DNA from: Candidatus Undinarchaeales archaeon
GTDB lineage: Archaea > SpSt-1190 > JASMDC01
Assembly (NCBI GenBank): GCA_030753015.1
Contig: JASMDC010000010.1
Span: 1-64,000 of the forward strand
Direction of reading: 5' to 3'
Length of the DNA: 64,000 bases
The notes under the pieces were generated by a model. The model worked only from the letters and a program-made list of their open reading frames with translations, was not told where the DNA came from and did no database searches. Both the position numbers and the translations under genes were made by a program. Shown piece by piece: positions 25,622 to 35,787 of the stretch (position 1 is the stretch's first letter; each line of letters begins with the position of its first letter).

Positions 25622-26884
25622 TCACATCAGCTTGGACTTCTTGAGCAGATGCTTCTTCCCGTAGTAGATGAGTCTGCTGTGCATGATGTCGTCCAGGTCC
25701 TCTTTCTTGTGTCGCTCCTCGATATCCCGGTACTCCTTCTGCATCCTGAGGAAGTAGCGGACGAGGACCGGAGATAGGGAGGTTGTCACCAGCGAGAGTA
25801 TGACGATGGACGTTAGCATGTCCTCGGAGAAGATCCCCACTTCGCGTCCGAGCTGTGCTGTGGCGAGCGTGGTGGACAGCTGGGGGATGGTCGCCGAGCC
25901 CACGGCGAACGATTCGATGATCTCCCTGCCAGCGAACATGGCGCCTATGAAGCCGCTGATGATCTTGGAGAGGATGAGGCCTGTGATGATGAGCGCCGGG
26001 ATCCGGATGCTGTCGGAGGACAGGATCACGGAGAAGTCGGTCTCCATCCCGATGAAGAAGAAGAATATGGGCACGAAAACGCCGTACCCGACGGTGTTGA
26101 ACTTCTCCTCCATCCTCTTATCGACCGCGGCCGAGCAGGCGATACCCGTGATGAAGGCGGCGATGATGAGGTGAAGTCCGAAGACCTCGGCGATGAACGT
26201 GACGAAGAGGAGGGTGATGAAGATGAACCGGAACTTCCGCTCGAAGACGTCCTCGTCCTCCTCGCTGAACGAGGTGATGTACTTCTTGGTGAGCTTGGGC
26301 ACGAAGTACAGCACGGTGAAGAGGAATGCAGAGATGAGCAGGAAATAGGAGTAGGGATCGGTGACCTTGCCAGTGTCCGCGACGGTCTGGAGGATGAACG
26401 TGAGCCCCACGAGGCTCAGTATGTCCTGGAGCACGACCGATGAGATGACCAGGCGCCCCAGCTCGGTCTTGAACACGCCCAGCTCGATGAGAGTGGGTAC
26501 CACGATGCCCACGGACGATGAGACGAAGAGCACGCCCAGGAGGTAGTTCGCAGGATACTCGAGGCCAAGGCCACCGGCTATCCACATGCCCACGAAGAAC
26601 GGTATCAGGCCGTTGAAGAACGAGATGATCAGCGCCGAGCGGCCCACCTTCCTGACGACGTCCATCTTTATCTCGAGACCTGCCGAGAACATCAGGAACA
26701 GAAGGCCGATGATCGAGAAGTCGTGGAGGGACTTGTCGATGGGGATCGCCTGCATCCCGTGGGGGCCCAGAACGTAGCCTAGGAGGATGAGGGCGACGGC
26801 GTAGGGGATTCCCATCCGCTTGAAGACCGATGGACCAACTAGGGAGAAGAAGAGGATGAAGGTGAACAGGATGATGAAATCCAT
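25622..26884 (-). CDS. CPA2-family Na+(K+)/H+ antiporter (Kef/NapA-type membrane domain)
   Basis: A 420-residue membrane protein with about 12 helices. The fold signature is seen in PYAVALILLGYVLGPHG (helix 2), FLMFSAGLEIKMDVV (helix 3/4) and SSSVGIVVPTL with SVVLQDILSLV, the unwound-helix region. It lacks the C-terminal RCK/TrkA domain found in KefB/C, ending instead in a basic cytoplasmic tail. It probably exchanges Na+ or K+ for H+. A TATA-like box lies at 26910-26917. Confidence 0.88.
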   Translation of the reverse strand: MDFIILFTFILFFSLVGPSVFKRMGIPYAVALILLGYVLGPHGMQAIPIDKSLHDFSIIGLLFLMFSAGLEIKMDVVRKVGRSALIISFFNGLIPFFVGMWIAGGLGLEYPANYLLGVLFVSSSVGIVVPTLIELGVFKTELGRLVISSVVLQDILSLVGLTFILQTVADTGKVTDPYSYFLLISAFLFTVLYFVPKLTKKYITSFSEEDEDVFERKFRFIFITLLFVTFIAEVFGLHLIIAAFITGIACSAAVDKRMEEKFNTVGYGVFVPIFFFFIGMETDFSVILSSDSIRIPALIITGLILSKIISGFIGAMFAGREIIESFAVGSATIPQLSTTLATAQLGREVGIFSEDMLTSIVILSLVTTSLSPVLVRYFLRMQKEYRDIEERHKKEDLDDIMHSRLIYYGKKHLLKKSKLM

Positions 26885-26935
26885 GTCAAGGAGTAAGTGG
26901 TTCTTATCGTATTTAAGGAGTCCTTTCCCGGACGC

Positions 26936-27427
26936 TCATAGCAGCAGGTTCAGCAGCAGGAGCAGGAGGGAGATGACCGTCAGCGCGATGATGAACGCGC
27001 GGACCACGAGCACGACGGGACCCTTCCCAAAGGTCACAATCGACAGGCTCGCCAGTATCAGCAGCACCAGTGCTACCAGGTACGTGATGAGGAGGATACC
27101 GCTCAGCCCGTTCATGAGGAGGAAGAGCGATGCGCGCAGGAACAACCCAACATAGAACAGGAGGCTGATCAGATTCATGAGGGAGCCCTTCATGGAATCC
27201 GTGAACTCGCTATAGGTGAAGATGAATATCGCGATGAGGGCTATCGATGACAAGAGGAGCTCAACGAAGAAGAGGCTCGCGAACGCGGCAACGATGCTTG
27301 AGTACTGCACTGGTAGGAGGGTGGTGACGCCCGCCAGGCTCCTCTCCATCGAAAGGAGGACCAGGAGCGTCAGGACGAGGCCCAGAAGCTTCAACACGTT
27401 CATCATGGTCTGAGACATGGTACCCAT
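26936..27427 (-). CDS. Hydrophobic membrane protein, about five helices
   Basis: A 163-residue protein that is almost entirely hydrophobic, with about five predicted helices (residues roughly 10-28, 42-72, 83-105, 108-133, 138-163). No family is recognised. It lies 51 bases upstream of the antiporter on the same strand, but each gene has its own TATA box. An alternative ATG is at 27418. Confidence 0.6.
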   Translation of the reverse strand: MGTMSQTMMNVLKLLGLVLTLLVLLSMERSLAGVTTLLPVQYSSIVAAFASLFFVELLLSSIALIAIFIFTYSEFTDSMKGSLMNLISLLFYVGLFLRASLFLLMNGLSGILLITYLVALVLLILASLSIVTFGKGPVVLVVRAFIIALTVISLLLLLLNLLL

Positions 27428-27456
27428 GGTCGCTCGGTCTTGGAAAGGACTGTAAC

Positions 27457-27464
27457 AAATAAAA
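27457..27464 (-). promoter_or_regulatory. TATA box of the small membrane protein gene
   Basis: TTTTATTT on the minus strand, 30 bases upstream of the ATG at 27427. Confidence 0.5.
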
Positions 27465-27529
27465 CGTTACCCAACCCGCGCCCGCCCCGACCAAACGCTT
27501 AAGTCTTTACGTGCCGCGAGCCTCACAGG

Positions 27530-28096
27530 ATGCGGGTACAGTTCGCTACATCGAACGAGCACAAGGTCGCCGAGGCCCGTGGTATCCTGGCCGTACTGGG
27601 CTGGGAGGTCGAGCGGGTCGCCATCGACTATCCTGAGGTCCGCAGCCCGTCGGTCGAGGACGTCGCTCTGGACGGTGCACGGTACGTGGCCGACAAGCTC
27701 GGTGGTCCGGTGATCGTCGAGGACACGGGATTGTTCATACGGGCTCTCAAGTGGTTCCCAGGCACCTACTCCAAGTACGTGCTCAACACCGTCGACGTCA
27801 CCGGCGTGCTCCGTCTCATGGAAGGTGTGGACGACCGGTACGCCGAGTTCCGGTGCGCAGTGGGCTTCTGCGAGCCCGGCGGTGATCCAAAGGCGTTCGC
27901 AGGCGCTGTCCCCGGTACCATCAATCATGCACCCCTCGGCGACGGTGGGTTCGGGTACGATCCCATCTTCATCACGGAGGGCGAGAGCAGGACCTTTGCC
28001 CAGATGCCTGTCGAGGAGAAGAACGCCGTGTCCCACCGACGACGTGCGCTGGCCGCTTTCGTGGCGTGGGCGCGCGAGGAGATGCCCGGCAGGTAG
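27530..28096 (+). CDS. rdgB: XTP/dITP pyrophosphatase (RdgB/HAM1 family)
   Basis: A 188-residue house-cleaning nucleotidase that removes deaminated purine nucleotides. FATSNEHKVAEA near residue 5 binds phosphate, VEDTGLFI is the metal site, and GDGGFGYDPIF and VSHRRRALAAF are the conserved base-recognition motifs. A TATA box at 27498-27506 gives a nearly leaderless start. The following tldD gene begins within a few bases, so these genes are probably co-transcribed. Confidence 0.93.
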   Translation: MRVQFATSNEHKVAEARGILAVLGWEVERVAIDYPEVRSPSVEDVALDGARYVADKLGGPVIVEDTGLFIRALKWFPGTYSKYVLNTVDVTGVLRLMEGVDDRYAEFRCAVGFCEPGGDPKAFAGAVPGTINHAPLGDGGFGYDPIFITEGESRTFAQMPVEEKNAVSHRRRALAAFVAWAREEMPGR

Positions 28097-28102
28097 GTGA
28101 CC

Positions 28103-29473
28103 ATGGAAGGCGTGCTCCGCAAGCTCGAAGGCCGGTGCGACTTCGCCGACGTGGGACGTTCCCGGGTGCACTCGTCCTTCGTAGAAGCGAAGGACCGACA
28201 GGTGCTCACCCTGGGCACGCTCGAGAGCGAGGGGTTCGGTGTCCGGGTCCTCGTGGACGGATGCTGGGGCTTCGCCTCGGTGAACGCAGAGGACCAGCTG
28301 GCCGATGCCGCGGAGCGCGCGCTCCGTCTGGCGAAGGCGTCGGCACGGTTCAACACGGTCACGGTCTCTATGGACGAGATCCCCGCACGGAAGGTCCGAC
28401 ACAGCACACCCTGGGTGGAGGATGTGCGTGATGTGTCCCTGGAGGAGAAGAAGGACCTCGTTTCCCGGATGGAGAAGGCCTGCTACATCGATGACGCTAT
28501 TAGGACCACGTCCTCGCTCTACAAGGACACCCATGTCGAGCGCACGTACATCGACACCGCCGGTTCTGACGTGGAGACCGCCATCCAGCGTCTCTTCTTC
28601 CGCTCGGTGGTGAAGGGCCGGTGTGGCGACCTTATCCAGGAGACCACGGACGGTCACGCCGACGTGGGCGGATTCGAGGTGGCGCGTAGAGGGGGGGCCG
28701 AAGCGCTCGCAGTGGACGCGGCGGAAAGGGTCCTGCGCCTGCTGGACGCCAAGCCCGCGCCCGGGGGCACGTTCCCCGTGGTGATGAACCCGGAGCTCGT
28801 GGGCGTGTTCGTGCACGAGGCCGTGGGCCACGCATGCGAGGCGGACCACATCCTGGCCGGTACATCGGCGTTCGCCGGACGTGAGGGCACTGCGGTGGGG
28901 AGCGACCTGGTGACCATCGCTGACGATCCCACCCTCCCTGGTTACGGCCACTACGCATTCGACTGCGAGGGTATTGCCGGTGTACGCACCGTGCTCATCG
29001 AGGGCGGTACGCTCATCGGGTTCATGCACTCAAGGGAGAGCGCGTCGCGTTTGGGTGTCGCTCCAAATGGTCACGGGCGGTCCGGTTCGTACGCACAACC
29101 GCCCATCGTCCGCATGAGCAACACCCATATGTCGGGTGGTGACCACGACCTCGAGGAGCTCTTCGAGGGCATCAAGCGCGGTGTGTACATGCGCGGCGAG
29201 TACGGTGGCGTGGTGAACACCACCTCGGGCGAGTTCCTGTTCAAGAGCAAGGAAGGCCAGCTCATCGAGAACGGTGAGTTGGGCGAGCCGCTTCGGGACG
29301 CTGCCATGACCGGCCAGGTACGCGAGACGCTTCTCCATGTCAGCCGCGTGGGGAAGGACATGCGTTTGGTGCACAAGCCGGGCGCCTGCGGCAAGCAGGG
29401 CCAGCACGTGCCCGTGGACCTGGGCGGGCCACATATCAGGGTGGAGGAGGTGCGCGTCGGTGGGTCCGTCTGA
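28103..29473 (+). CDS. tldD: TldD-type metalloprotease subunit
   Basis: A 456-residue protein. The zinc motif HEAVGH (HExxxH) is at about residues 238-243, and the C-terminal region has the GACGKQGQHVPVDLGGPHI segment conserved in TldD. TldD and TldE form a heterodimer that degrades unfolded peptides and trims modified peptides such as microcin B17. The ATG at 28103 was chosen over the GTG at 28097, which immediately follows the rdgB stop. The 3' end overlaps tldE by 14 bases. Confidence 0.92.
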   Translation: MEGVLRKLEGRCDFADVGRSRVHSSFVEAKDRQVLTLGTLESEGFGVRVLVDGCWGFASVNAEDQLADAAERALRLAKASARFNTVTVSMDEIPARKVRHSTPWVEDVRDVSLEEKKDLVSRMEKACYIDDAIRTTSSLYKDTHVERTYIDTAGSDVETAIQRLFFRSVVKGRCGDLIQETTDGHADVGGFEVARRGGAEALAVDAAERVLRLLDAKPAPGGTFPVVMNPELVGVFVHEAVGHACEADHILAGTSAFAGREGTAVGSDLVTIADDPTLPGYGHYAFDCEGIAGVRTVLIEGGTLIGFMHSRESASRLGVAPNGHGRSGSYAQPPIVRMSNTHMSGGDHDLEELFEGIKRGVYMRGEYGGVVNTTSGEFLFKSKEGQLIENGELGEPLRDAAMTGQVRETLLHVSRVGKDMRLVHKPGACGKQGQHVPVDLGGPHIRVEEVRVGGSV

Positions 29474-30755
29474 GCTCGTCGACGAGATAATCCGGCGCCT
29501 GGACACACCCTTCTTCGAGGTGGCCGTCGCAACGACGGGATCGACGACCCTCTCGACCGAGCGGGAGAGTATCCGCAACGCAGAGAGCGGCGAGAAGATA
29601 GTCATCGATGTGCGGGCCGGCGACGGCGGTCGTGTCGGGTACGCCCGGAGCGTCGGTGGGGAGGCCGGGATCACAGTGCGCAACGCCCTAGAGGCCCTGC
29701 GGCTCTCCAACGTGGACGAGCACTTCCCAGGCGTCACTGAGGCCACGAAGCTGCCGAAGGTGCCCGGGCTGTTCGACCGGAAGGTCGCCGACCTGGGCCC
29801 CGACGACCTGGCCGATAAATTGCGTGCTCTCATGGACGCCGCCGCGTCACCCAAGCTCGAGGTAGAGGAGGCCGCCATATCGACGTCCATGTCGACATCG
29901 GCATTCGGCAACTCGGCGGGAGTCCGGGCCGAGGAGAAGGCCACCATGTGGTCTGCCGCCCTGGTGCTCGCTGGCGGGACAGTGAACGTGTGGGATTACG
30001 ACAGCTCGCGAGCACTGGACATCGATGTCGAGTCGCTGGGCCGGCAGGTGCGCGACCTGACCCTGGCCAGCCTGAAGCCCAAGAAGGTAGAGTCGGGACG
30101 GTTCAACGCGGTCCTGGGCCACCACACCGTCACCGAGCTGGTCTCCAACCTCCTGGCCCCAGCGATCAACGGTGATGTGGTCCAGCGGGGCGGTTCCCCC
30201 CTGGCTGACCGCGTGGGCGAGGCCGTGGCGTCGCCGACGGTGACCATCACCGATGACGGGCTCCTTCCCAGCGGACTCGTGTCCCAGCTGTTCGACGCGG
30301 AGGGAACGCCTTCCTGCACGACCCCGCTCGTGACGAAGGGCGTGCTCAAAGGCTTTCTCCACGATAACTATACCGCGACCCGCGGTGGCGTGGCAAGTAC
30401 CGGTAACTGCTCGTCGCTCTCGATACGGCCCTCGATCCACCCCAACAACCTCGTGATCGCCCCCGGCACCCTCTCCACGGAGGACCTTCTGGGCGAGATG
30501 GGCGACGGGCTCCACATCGAGCTGCCCATGGGCGGGTTCACCGCGAACGCCTCCAGCGGCGACTTCTCGCTCCACGTCCTCGCCGGGTTCCTGGTGAAGG
30601 ACGGTGAGGTGGTCCACGCAGTAAGGGACGCCATACTCTCGGGCAACATGTACGACATGCTCGGTACCGTGGAGGCCGTGGGGAGCGAGGTGCGCCAGAT
30701 ATCCCATGTGGTGGCGCCCCCGTTGCTTGTGCGGGACCTCTCTCTGGTGAGCTAG
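29460..30755 (+). CDS. tldE: TldE/PmbA-type partner subunit
   Basis: A 431-residue paralog of TldD lacking the zinc motif, as expected for TldE/PmbA, which frames the substrate channel. Typical segments are GRFNAVLGHHTVTELVSN, GGSPLADRVGE and FLHDNYTATR near the C-terminus. The GTG at 29460 starts inside the last codons of tldD, indicating coupling. No obvious precursor peptide gene lies nearby, so a general peptide-degradation role is more likely than peptide maturation. Confidence 0.9.
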   Translation: MGPSELVDEIIRRLDTPFFEVAVATTGSTTLSTERESIRNAESGEKIVIDVRAGDGGRVGYARSVGGEAGITVRNALEALRLSNVDEHFPGVTEATKLPKVPGLFDRKVADLGPDDLADKLRALMDAAASPKLEVEEAAISTSMSTSAFGNSAGVRAEEKATMWSAALVLAGGTVNVWDYDSSRALDIDVESLGRQVRDLTLASLKPKKVESGRFNAVLGHHTVTELVSNLLAPAINGDVVQRGGSPLADRVGEAVASPTVTITDDGLLPSGLVSQLFDAEGTPSCTTPLVTKGVLKGFLHDNYTATRGGVASTGNCSSLSIRPSIHPNNLVIAPGTLSTEDLLGEMGDGLHIELPMGGFTANASSGDFSLHVLAGFLVKDGEVVHAVRDAILSGNMYDMLGTVEAVGSEVRQISHVVAPPLLVRDLSLVS

Positions 30756-30778
30756 CCCCTCATACCCCAAGGATCGGG

Positions 30779-30786
30779 TTAAATAT
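30779..30786 (+). promoter_or_regulatory. TATA box of the DMT transporter
   Basis: TTAAATAT, 28 bases before the ATG at 30814; this favours that ATG over the GTG at 30790. Confidence 0.5.
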
Positions 30787-30813
30787 TCTGTGACCGTAGG
30801 TGCATCCCGCGGG

Positions 30814-31776
30814 ATGGTGGTCATGGACCGAGAGACGAGCGCGTACGTCGCAGTTCTTGCCACTATCACTGTCTGGAGCACGGCCGCTGCCGCTGTCAAG
30901 CTCCTCATGTCGGACCTGCCCTCCTACCTTGTCATGTTCTACGTGGCCCTGTTCGCCGTGGCCGGCAACCTCGCGCTGGTAGTGCTCACCGGGAGGACAC
31001 AGCGGTTCCTCTCATACGGGAGGGACGACCTGTCAGTGTTCGCCCTCATGGGCCTTCTGGGCAGCTACGGCTACTGCATGCTCTACTACAACGCGCTCGA
31101 CATTGCCCCTGTGGTTGTGGTCAGCTTGGTCCAGTACCTCTGGCCGATCATGACGGTGTTGTGGACCGCGATCCTCCTCAAGGAGCGGCCTGGACGTCGG
31201 GCGGTCACGGGACTTGCCATGAGCCTCGCCGGCGTGATGGTCATCGCCACGGGGGGCGATCTGTCCGCGCTGTCCCTGGAACGGTTCACAGGCCCGCTCA
31301 TGGCCGCCGCTGCCGCGGTGTGCTACGGACTGTTCTCGGCCATCGGCAAGAGGCGGGATGACGACAAGGTGTGCGCCATGGCGTGGTCTTTCATATTCTA
31401 TCTCAGCTTCACCGTCCCCACTGTTCTGGTGCTCGTCCCGGAAGGGTTCCTTCTGCCTGGTTCGAGCACGCTCCTGGGCCTCGCGTGGATGGGGGTCGCA
31501 TGCTACGCCATCGGCTATAGCCTCTGGCTGTACGCGCTTTCAAACGGAGACACGGCCTCGATGTCCAACATGACATTCCTCACGCCCTTCCTCTCGCTCG
31601 TATGGATCCGATTGCTCCTGAACGAGCCCATCCCCCCCTCCGCTGTAACAGGCCTCATCGTCATTATCGCGGGCATCCTGGTGACACGAAGCAGCAGGGT
31701 GACCATCCCCGACGTCCCGTCATCGCGCATGCCCTCGCCGGTACCGGCCGCCGCGATGGCCCGTGATGGGGATTGA
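30814..31776 (+). CDS. EamA/DMT-superfamily permease
   Basis: A 320-residue protein with ten membrane helices in two EamA repeats. The end of the first repeat has VVVVSLVQYLWPIMTVLWTAILLKERP, the usual family motif, and the second has NGDTASMSNMTFLTPFLSLVW. DMT proteins export amino acids or other metabolites. The proline/alanine C-terminal tail is cytoplasmic. The substrate is not predictable. Confidence 0.85.
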   Translation: MVVMDRETSAYVAVLATITVWSTAAAAVKLLMSDLPSYLVMFYVALFAVAGNLALVVLTGRTQRFLSYGRDDLSVFALMGLLGSYGYCMLYYNALDIAPVVVVSLVQYLWPIMTVLWTAILLKERPGRRAVTGLAMSLAGVMVIATGGDLSALSLERFTGPLMAAAAAVCYGLFSAIGKRRDDDKVCAMAWSFIFYLSFTVPTVLVLVPEGFLLPGSSTLLGLAWMGVACYAIGYSLWLYALSNGDTASMSNMTFLTPFLSLVWIRLLLNEPIPPSAVTGLIVIIAGILVTRSSRVTIPDVPSSRMPSPVPAAAMARDGD

Positions 31777-31789
31777 ACCGCAGGGACTG

Positions 31790-31797
31790 TTATTTAT
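31790..31797 (+). promoter_or_regulatory. TATA box of the fused oxoprolinase gene
   Basis: TTATTTAT, 26 bases before the ATG at 31823, implies a leaderless transcript and fixes the start. Confidence 0.55.
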
Positions 31798-31822
31798 GTA
31801 CTGCCGCCCTATAAGCGAGTGC

Positions 31823-34800
31823 ATGGGTGATGGTCGCTGGACCTTCGGTATCGACCGTGGAGGCACCTTCACCGACGTGGTGGCGGTTGCCCCCGACGGC
31901 ACGCTCGTGACCGAGAAGCTCCTGTCCGAGGACCCGGGACGTTACGGCGACGCTGCGGTGTTCGCCGTCCGGTCCATCCTTGGTCTGGGACCTGATGAGC
32001 CCGTCCCTGCTGACCTGATCGAGTCCATCTCCATGGGTACGACCGTGGGCACCAACGCCCTCCTCGAGAGGACAGGGGCCCGTGTGTGCCTGGTCGCGTC
32101 CCGTGGGTTCGGCGATGCGCTGGCCATCGGACATCAGGCACGGCCGGACATCTTCGCCCTGGACATACGCAAGCCACGACCGCTCTACGAGGACGTGGTC
32201 GAGCTGGACGGGCGTATGGCCGCTGACGGTACGGAGCTCGCCCCCCTGGACCCCGAACAGGTCGAGCGGGAGCTGCGGGGTGTCCTCGACCGGGGTGTCC
32301 GGTCCTTGGCGGTGGTCCTGCTCAACAGCTACCGCGACGACGCCCACGAACGGACGGTCGGCCAGGTGGCCCGCAGGCTCGGATTCGAGCAGGTGTCCCT
32401 CTCCTCGGCCACAATGCGGGTCCAGAAGATGGTGGGCCGGGGCGATACCACCGTCGTCGACGCTTACCTCAATCCCGTGCTGCGTCGGTACGTAGAGCGG
32501 GTGCGACGGGACACCGGTGACGTCCCGCTACGGTTCATGCGCTCCAGCGGGGGCCTGGTGGACGCCGGGAGCTTCACCGGCAAGGACGCGATCATCTCGG
32601 GACCCGCAGGTGGTGTGATCGCAGCTTCCCAGGTCGCTGTGTCCTTGGGCATCGAGCGGGTCATCGGGTTCGACATGGGCGGTACTTCCACCGACGTCTC
32701 CCGATACGAGGGGGGCCGGTGCGAGAAGGTGTACGAGACAGAGACCGCGGGGGTACGCATCCACGCGCCCATGGTGAACGTTGTGACAGTGGCGGCGGGC
32801 GGCGGGTCCGTCCTGCACTTCGACGGTACGCGCCTGTCGGTGGGCCCCGATAGCGCCGGCGCCGATCCTGGACCGACCTGCTACCGCAACGGGGGGCCAC
32901 TCACCGTGACGGACGCCAACCTCATGCTCGGCCGCATCCTCCCCCACCACTTCCCTATGGTGTTCGGCCCGGGGCACGACATGCCCCTCGATCCGGACAT
33001 CGTCCGCAAGCAGTTCGCCGAGCGCGCCGAGGAGGTCCATCGGGCCACGGGGCGTCGGATGAGCCCCGAGGAGGTGGCCGAGGGGTACCTACGCATCGCC
33101 AACGAGAACATGGTGCGACCCATCAAGTCCATCTCGGTGGCCAAGGGGTTCGATCCCCGTGACCACGTGCTCATGTGCTTCGGCGGCGCCGGGGCGCAGC
33201 ACGCCTGTGCGATCGCCCGCGAGCTGGGGATGGACCGGATCGTGCTCCACCCGCTGGCGGGGGTACTCTCGGCCTACGGGATGCTCCTGGCGGACGTGCT
33301 CCACGAGGACGCGAGGGCCGTGCTCCTCCCCTTGGAGGACGCTTCGGCCCAGGCCATTGAGGAGGCCTTCGCGGACATGGAGCTGGTGCTCACCGAACGC
33401 GTGGCGGCCGACGGCATCAGACCGGACTGGACCACGATCCGGCGGTTCGCCGACGTTCGTCCCCGGGGCGCCGACACCAGCGAGACCGTACCCTACGACG
33501 GGATCGACGCGTGTCGGGATACCTTCTCCGCTGCCTATCGGCGCCACTACAGCTTCGAGCCACCGGTCGACCGGCTCGAGCTGGTCACCCTCCGGGTGGA
33601 AGCGGTGGGTGAGCGGCCCAAGCCCGCTGAGCCCGAGAGAGAACAGGTCCGCCGTGAGCTGGGACCGGACGACGCGCTTGAGGTCGCTCGCTCCTGCTTC
33701 CGGGGCATCTGGTATGACGCGCCCGTCTACCGGCGGGACGACCTGCGGCCCGGCGACACGCTCCACGGCCCGGCCATCATGGTGGAGGACACGTCGACCA
33801 TCGTCGTGGAACCCGACTTCGCGGCATCGGTGAACGCCCGGGGACACGTTGAGCTGTACCAGGTGGAACGCCCCCCGCGCGGAGAGGAGGGGACTGCGTG
33901 CGATCCGGTGCTCTTGGAGGTGTTCTCCAACCTGTTCGCCTCGGCAGCGGAGCAGATGGGGAGCGCGCTCCAGCGGACGGCCCACTCGGTGAACATCAAG
34001 GAGCGGCTAGACTTCTCCTGCGCGGTGTTCGACGCAGAGGGAGGGATGGTAGCCAGCGCCCACCACATCCCCGTCCACCTGGGGGCCATGGGCGCGTCCG
34101 TGCGTAACGTGCTGGCGGCCGTTGGCACCACTATGGGGCCGGGTGACGTGTACGTCACCAACGATCCCTTCCACGGTGGCTCGCACCTCCCGGACGTCAC
34201 GGTGGTCACGCCCGTGTTCGCCGGGAACGGGCAGCTACTCTTCCTCGTGGCCAGCCGGGGACATCACGCGGACATCGGAGGGACGACTCCCGGATCCATG
34301 CCGCCGGACGCTACCTGCCTGGAGCACGAGGGCGTGGTCATCGAGTGCTTCCGACTCGTGGCCGAGGGACGGTTCGACGAGGAGGGCATCACCGGGCTCC
34401 TTTCGTCGGGGCCGTACCCTGCACGCAACCTCCGCGAGCGCCTGTCCGACCTCAGGGCACAGGTGGCGGCGAACGCAACGGGTGTACGTGAACTGCAGCG
34501 CCTGGTGGCCGACCACGGGCTGGGGACGGTCCAGGCCTACATGGGCCACGTGCTCGCCCACGCTGACCAGGTCATGCGACGCGCCATCGGCAGGCTCCCT
34601 GACGGCGCGCATACCGCTACGGACCGGCTCGATGATGGCACTGTGCTACACGTGACCGTCACAGTCGACGGTGACGAGGCGGTAGTGGACTTCGATGGGA
34701 CCGGGCCACAGCATCCGGGTAACCTCAACGCACCGCCGGCAGTGGCGATGGCCGCGGTGCTCTACGTGTTCCGCACCCTGGTGGACGAGGATGTACCTCT

Positions 34801-35437
34801 CAACGAGGGATGCCTGCGCCCGCTGTCGGTCCGCATCCCCGAGGAGTGCGTGCTCAATCCCCGACCGGGGGCGGCGGTGGCCGGCGGGAACGTGGAGACC
34901 TCCCAGCGCGTGGTGGACGTGCTCTATCGGGCGCTTGGGACCGTGGCGGCCAGCCAGGGCACCATGAACAACCTCACCTTCGGCCCCGAGGACGGTGAGT
35001 ACGGCTACTACGAGACCATCGCCGGCGGAGCGGGGGCCGGACCCGGGTTCAACGGTGCCAGCGCGGTCCACACCCATATGACCAACACGCGCATCACTGA
35101 TCCCGAGGTGCTGGAGCAGCGGTATCCCGAGGTACGTGTGGAGGCGTTCTCCATCCGCCGGGGATCGGGGGGCGGTGGGCGGTACCGGGGCGGCGACGGA
35201 GTCGTCCGAAGGCTGCGGTTCCTGGTGCCATGTCGTGTGTCCATCCTCTCCGAGCGTCGACAGGTCGCGCCCTACGGGCTCGCAGGCGGCGGGGACGGTG
35301 CCACCGGAGAGAACCTCCTGATCCGTGCGGACGGCACCGAGGAGCGGCTCGGCGGCCGGGCCAGCGTATCGGTCTCGCTCGGCGACCAACTGGTGGTAAG
35401 GACGCCGGGTGGCGGCGGTTGGGGCGTAACGATTTAA
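31823..35437 (+). CDS. Fused HyuA-HyuB hydantoinase/5-oxoprolinase
   Basis: A 1,204-residue ATP-dependent amidohydrolase. HyuA-type residues 1 to about 680 contain the actin-like phosphate motifs [11 protein letters not shown] and [11 protein letters not shown], and a C-terminal region. HyuB begins near residue 694 ([20 protein letters not shown]), with [15 protein letters not shown] and a C-terminal [13 protein letters not shown] loop. In most prokaryotes these are two genes; a single chain is like eukaryotic 5-oxoprolinase. The substrate could be 5-oxoproline or a hydantoin. No frameshift is seen. Confidence 0.9.
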   Translation: MGDGRWTFGIDRGGTFTDVVAVAPDGTLVTEKLLSEDPGRYGDAAVFAVRSILGLGPDEPVPADLIESISMGTTVGTNALLERTGARVCLVASRGFGDALAIGHQARPDIFALDIRKPRPLYEDVVELDGRMAADGTELAPLDPEQVERELRGVLDRGVRSLAVVLLNSYRDDAHERTVGQVARRLGFEQVSLSSATMRVQKMVGRGDTTVVDAYLNPVLRRYVERVRRDTGDVPLRFMRSSGGLVDAGSFTGKDAIISGPAGGVIAASQVAVSLGIERVIGFDMGGTSTDVSRYEGGRCEKVYETETAGVRIHAPMVNVVTVAAGGGSVLHFDGTRLSVGPDSAGADPGPTCYRNGGPLTVTDANLMLGRILPHHFPMVFGPGHDMPLDPDIVRKQFAERAEEVHRATGRRMSPEEVAEGYLRIANENMVRPIKSISVAKGFDPRDHVLMCFGGAGAQHACAIARELGMDRIVLHPLAGVLSAYGMLLADVLHEDARAVLLPLEDASAQAIEEAFADMELVLTERVAADGIRPDWTTIRRFADVRPRGADTSETVPYDGIDACRDTFSAAYRRHYSFEPPVDRLELVTLRVEAVGERPKPAEPEREQVRRELGPDDALEVARSCFRGIWYDAPVYRRDDLRPGDTLHGPAIMVEDTSTIVVEPDFAASVNARGHVELYQVERPPRGEEGTACDPVLLEVFSNLFASAAEQMGSALQRTAHSVNIKERLDFSCAVFDAEGGMVASAHHIPVHLGAMGASVRNVLAAVGTTMGPGDVYVTNDPFHGGSHLPDVTVVTPVFAGNGQLLFLVASRGHHADIGGTTPGSMPPDATCLEHEGVVIECFRLVAEGRFDEEGITGLLSSGPYPARNLRERLSDLRAQVAANATGVRELQRLVADHGLGTVQAYMGHVLAHADQVMRRAIGRLPDGAHTATDRLDDGTVLHVTVTVDGDEAVVDFDGTGPQHPGNLNAPPAVAMAAVLYVFRTLVDEDVPLNEGCLRPLSVRIPEECVLNPRPGAAVAGGNVETSQRVVDVLYRALGTVAASQGTMNNLTFGPEDGEYGYYETIAGGAGAGPGFNGASAVHTHMTNTRITDPEVLEQRYPEVRVEAFSIRRGSGGGGRYRGGDGVVRRLRFLVPCRVSILSERRQVAPYGLAGGGDGATGENLLIRADGTEERLGGRASVSVSLGDQLVVRTPGGGGWGVTI

Positions 35438-35438
35438 T
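35431..35438 (+). promoter_or_regulatory. TATA box of the cupin gene, overlapping the upstream stop codon
   Basis: GATTTAAT overlaps the TAA of the oxoprolinase and lies 23 bases before the GTG at 35461, so the cupin has its own promoter. Confidence 0.5.
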
Positions 35439-35460
35439 CCTCATCCCCCTCCTGACGCCC

Positions 35461-35727
35461 GTGGTCATCGAGATCCGCAAACCGGGTGAGGGCGAGCTCA
35501 AAGAGCTAGGCATCGACGTCTGGGGCACCTGGGAGTGCGCCGTGTCCGAGTTCTCCTGGGAGTACACCGACCGCGAGACCTGCTACCTCTTCGAGGGCGA
35601 GGTCACCGTCACGTCCGACGATGGAGCGGTCACCTTCGGCGCTGGCGACATTGTGGTGTTCCCCAAGGGTCTGAAGTGCACGTGGAAGGTCACCAAGCCC
35701 GTGCGGAAGAAGTTCAGGTTCGGTTGA
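35461..35727 (+). CDS. Small cupin-domain protein (DUF861/Cupin_3-like)
   Basis: An 88-residue single-domain cupin from a GTG start. The first cupin motif region is EYTDRETCYLFEGEVTVT, and the second is GAGDIVVFPKGLKCTWKVTKPVRKKFRF. The canonical metal histidines are largely missing, as in many Cupin_3 proteins (ureidoglycolate-related and EutQ-like). A role linked to amide or purine breakdown next to the oxoprolinase is conceivable but is inference. Confidence 0.8.
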   Translation: MVIEIRKPGEGELKELGIDVWGTWECAVSEFSWEYTDRETCYLFEGEVTVTSDDGAVTFGAGDIVVFPKGLKCTWKVTKPVRKKFRFG

Positions 35728-35753
35728 CGCTACCGCGCACGCGGCCCGTGAGG

Positions 35754-35763
35754 ACATATAAAG
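35754..35763 (+). promoter_or_regulatory. TATA box of the GT-C glycosyltransferase
   Basis: ACATATAAAG lies 25-34 bases upstream of the ATG at 35788. Confidence 0.6.
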
Positions 35764-35787
35764 CTTGGGCGCTCCCTGCGCCACGCC

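Noticed and set aside
27467..29029. A 520-codon minus-strand frame opposite rdgB and tldD
   Set aside because: Antisense to two conserved enzymes; composition rich in His, Val, Arg and Gly as expected for a shadow frame.
28103..30755. TldD/TldE as part of a modified-peptide (RiPP) cluster
   Set aside because: No precursor peptide, cyclodehydratase or radical SAM gene lies nearby; the neighbours are rdgB and a DMT permease.
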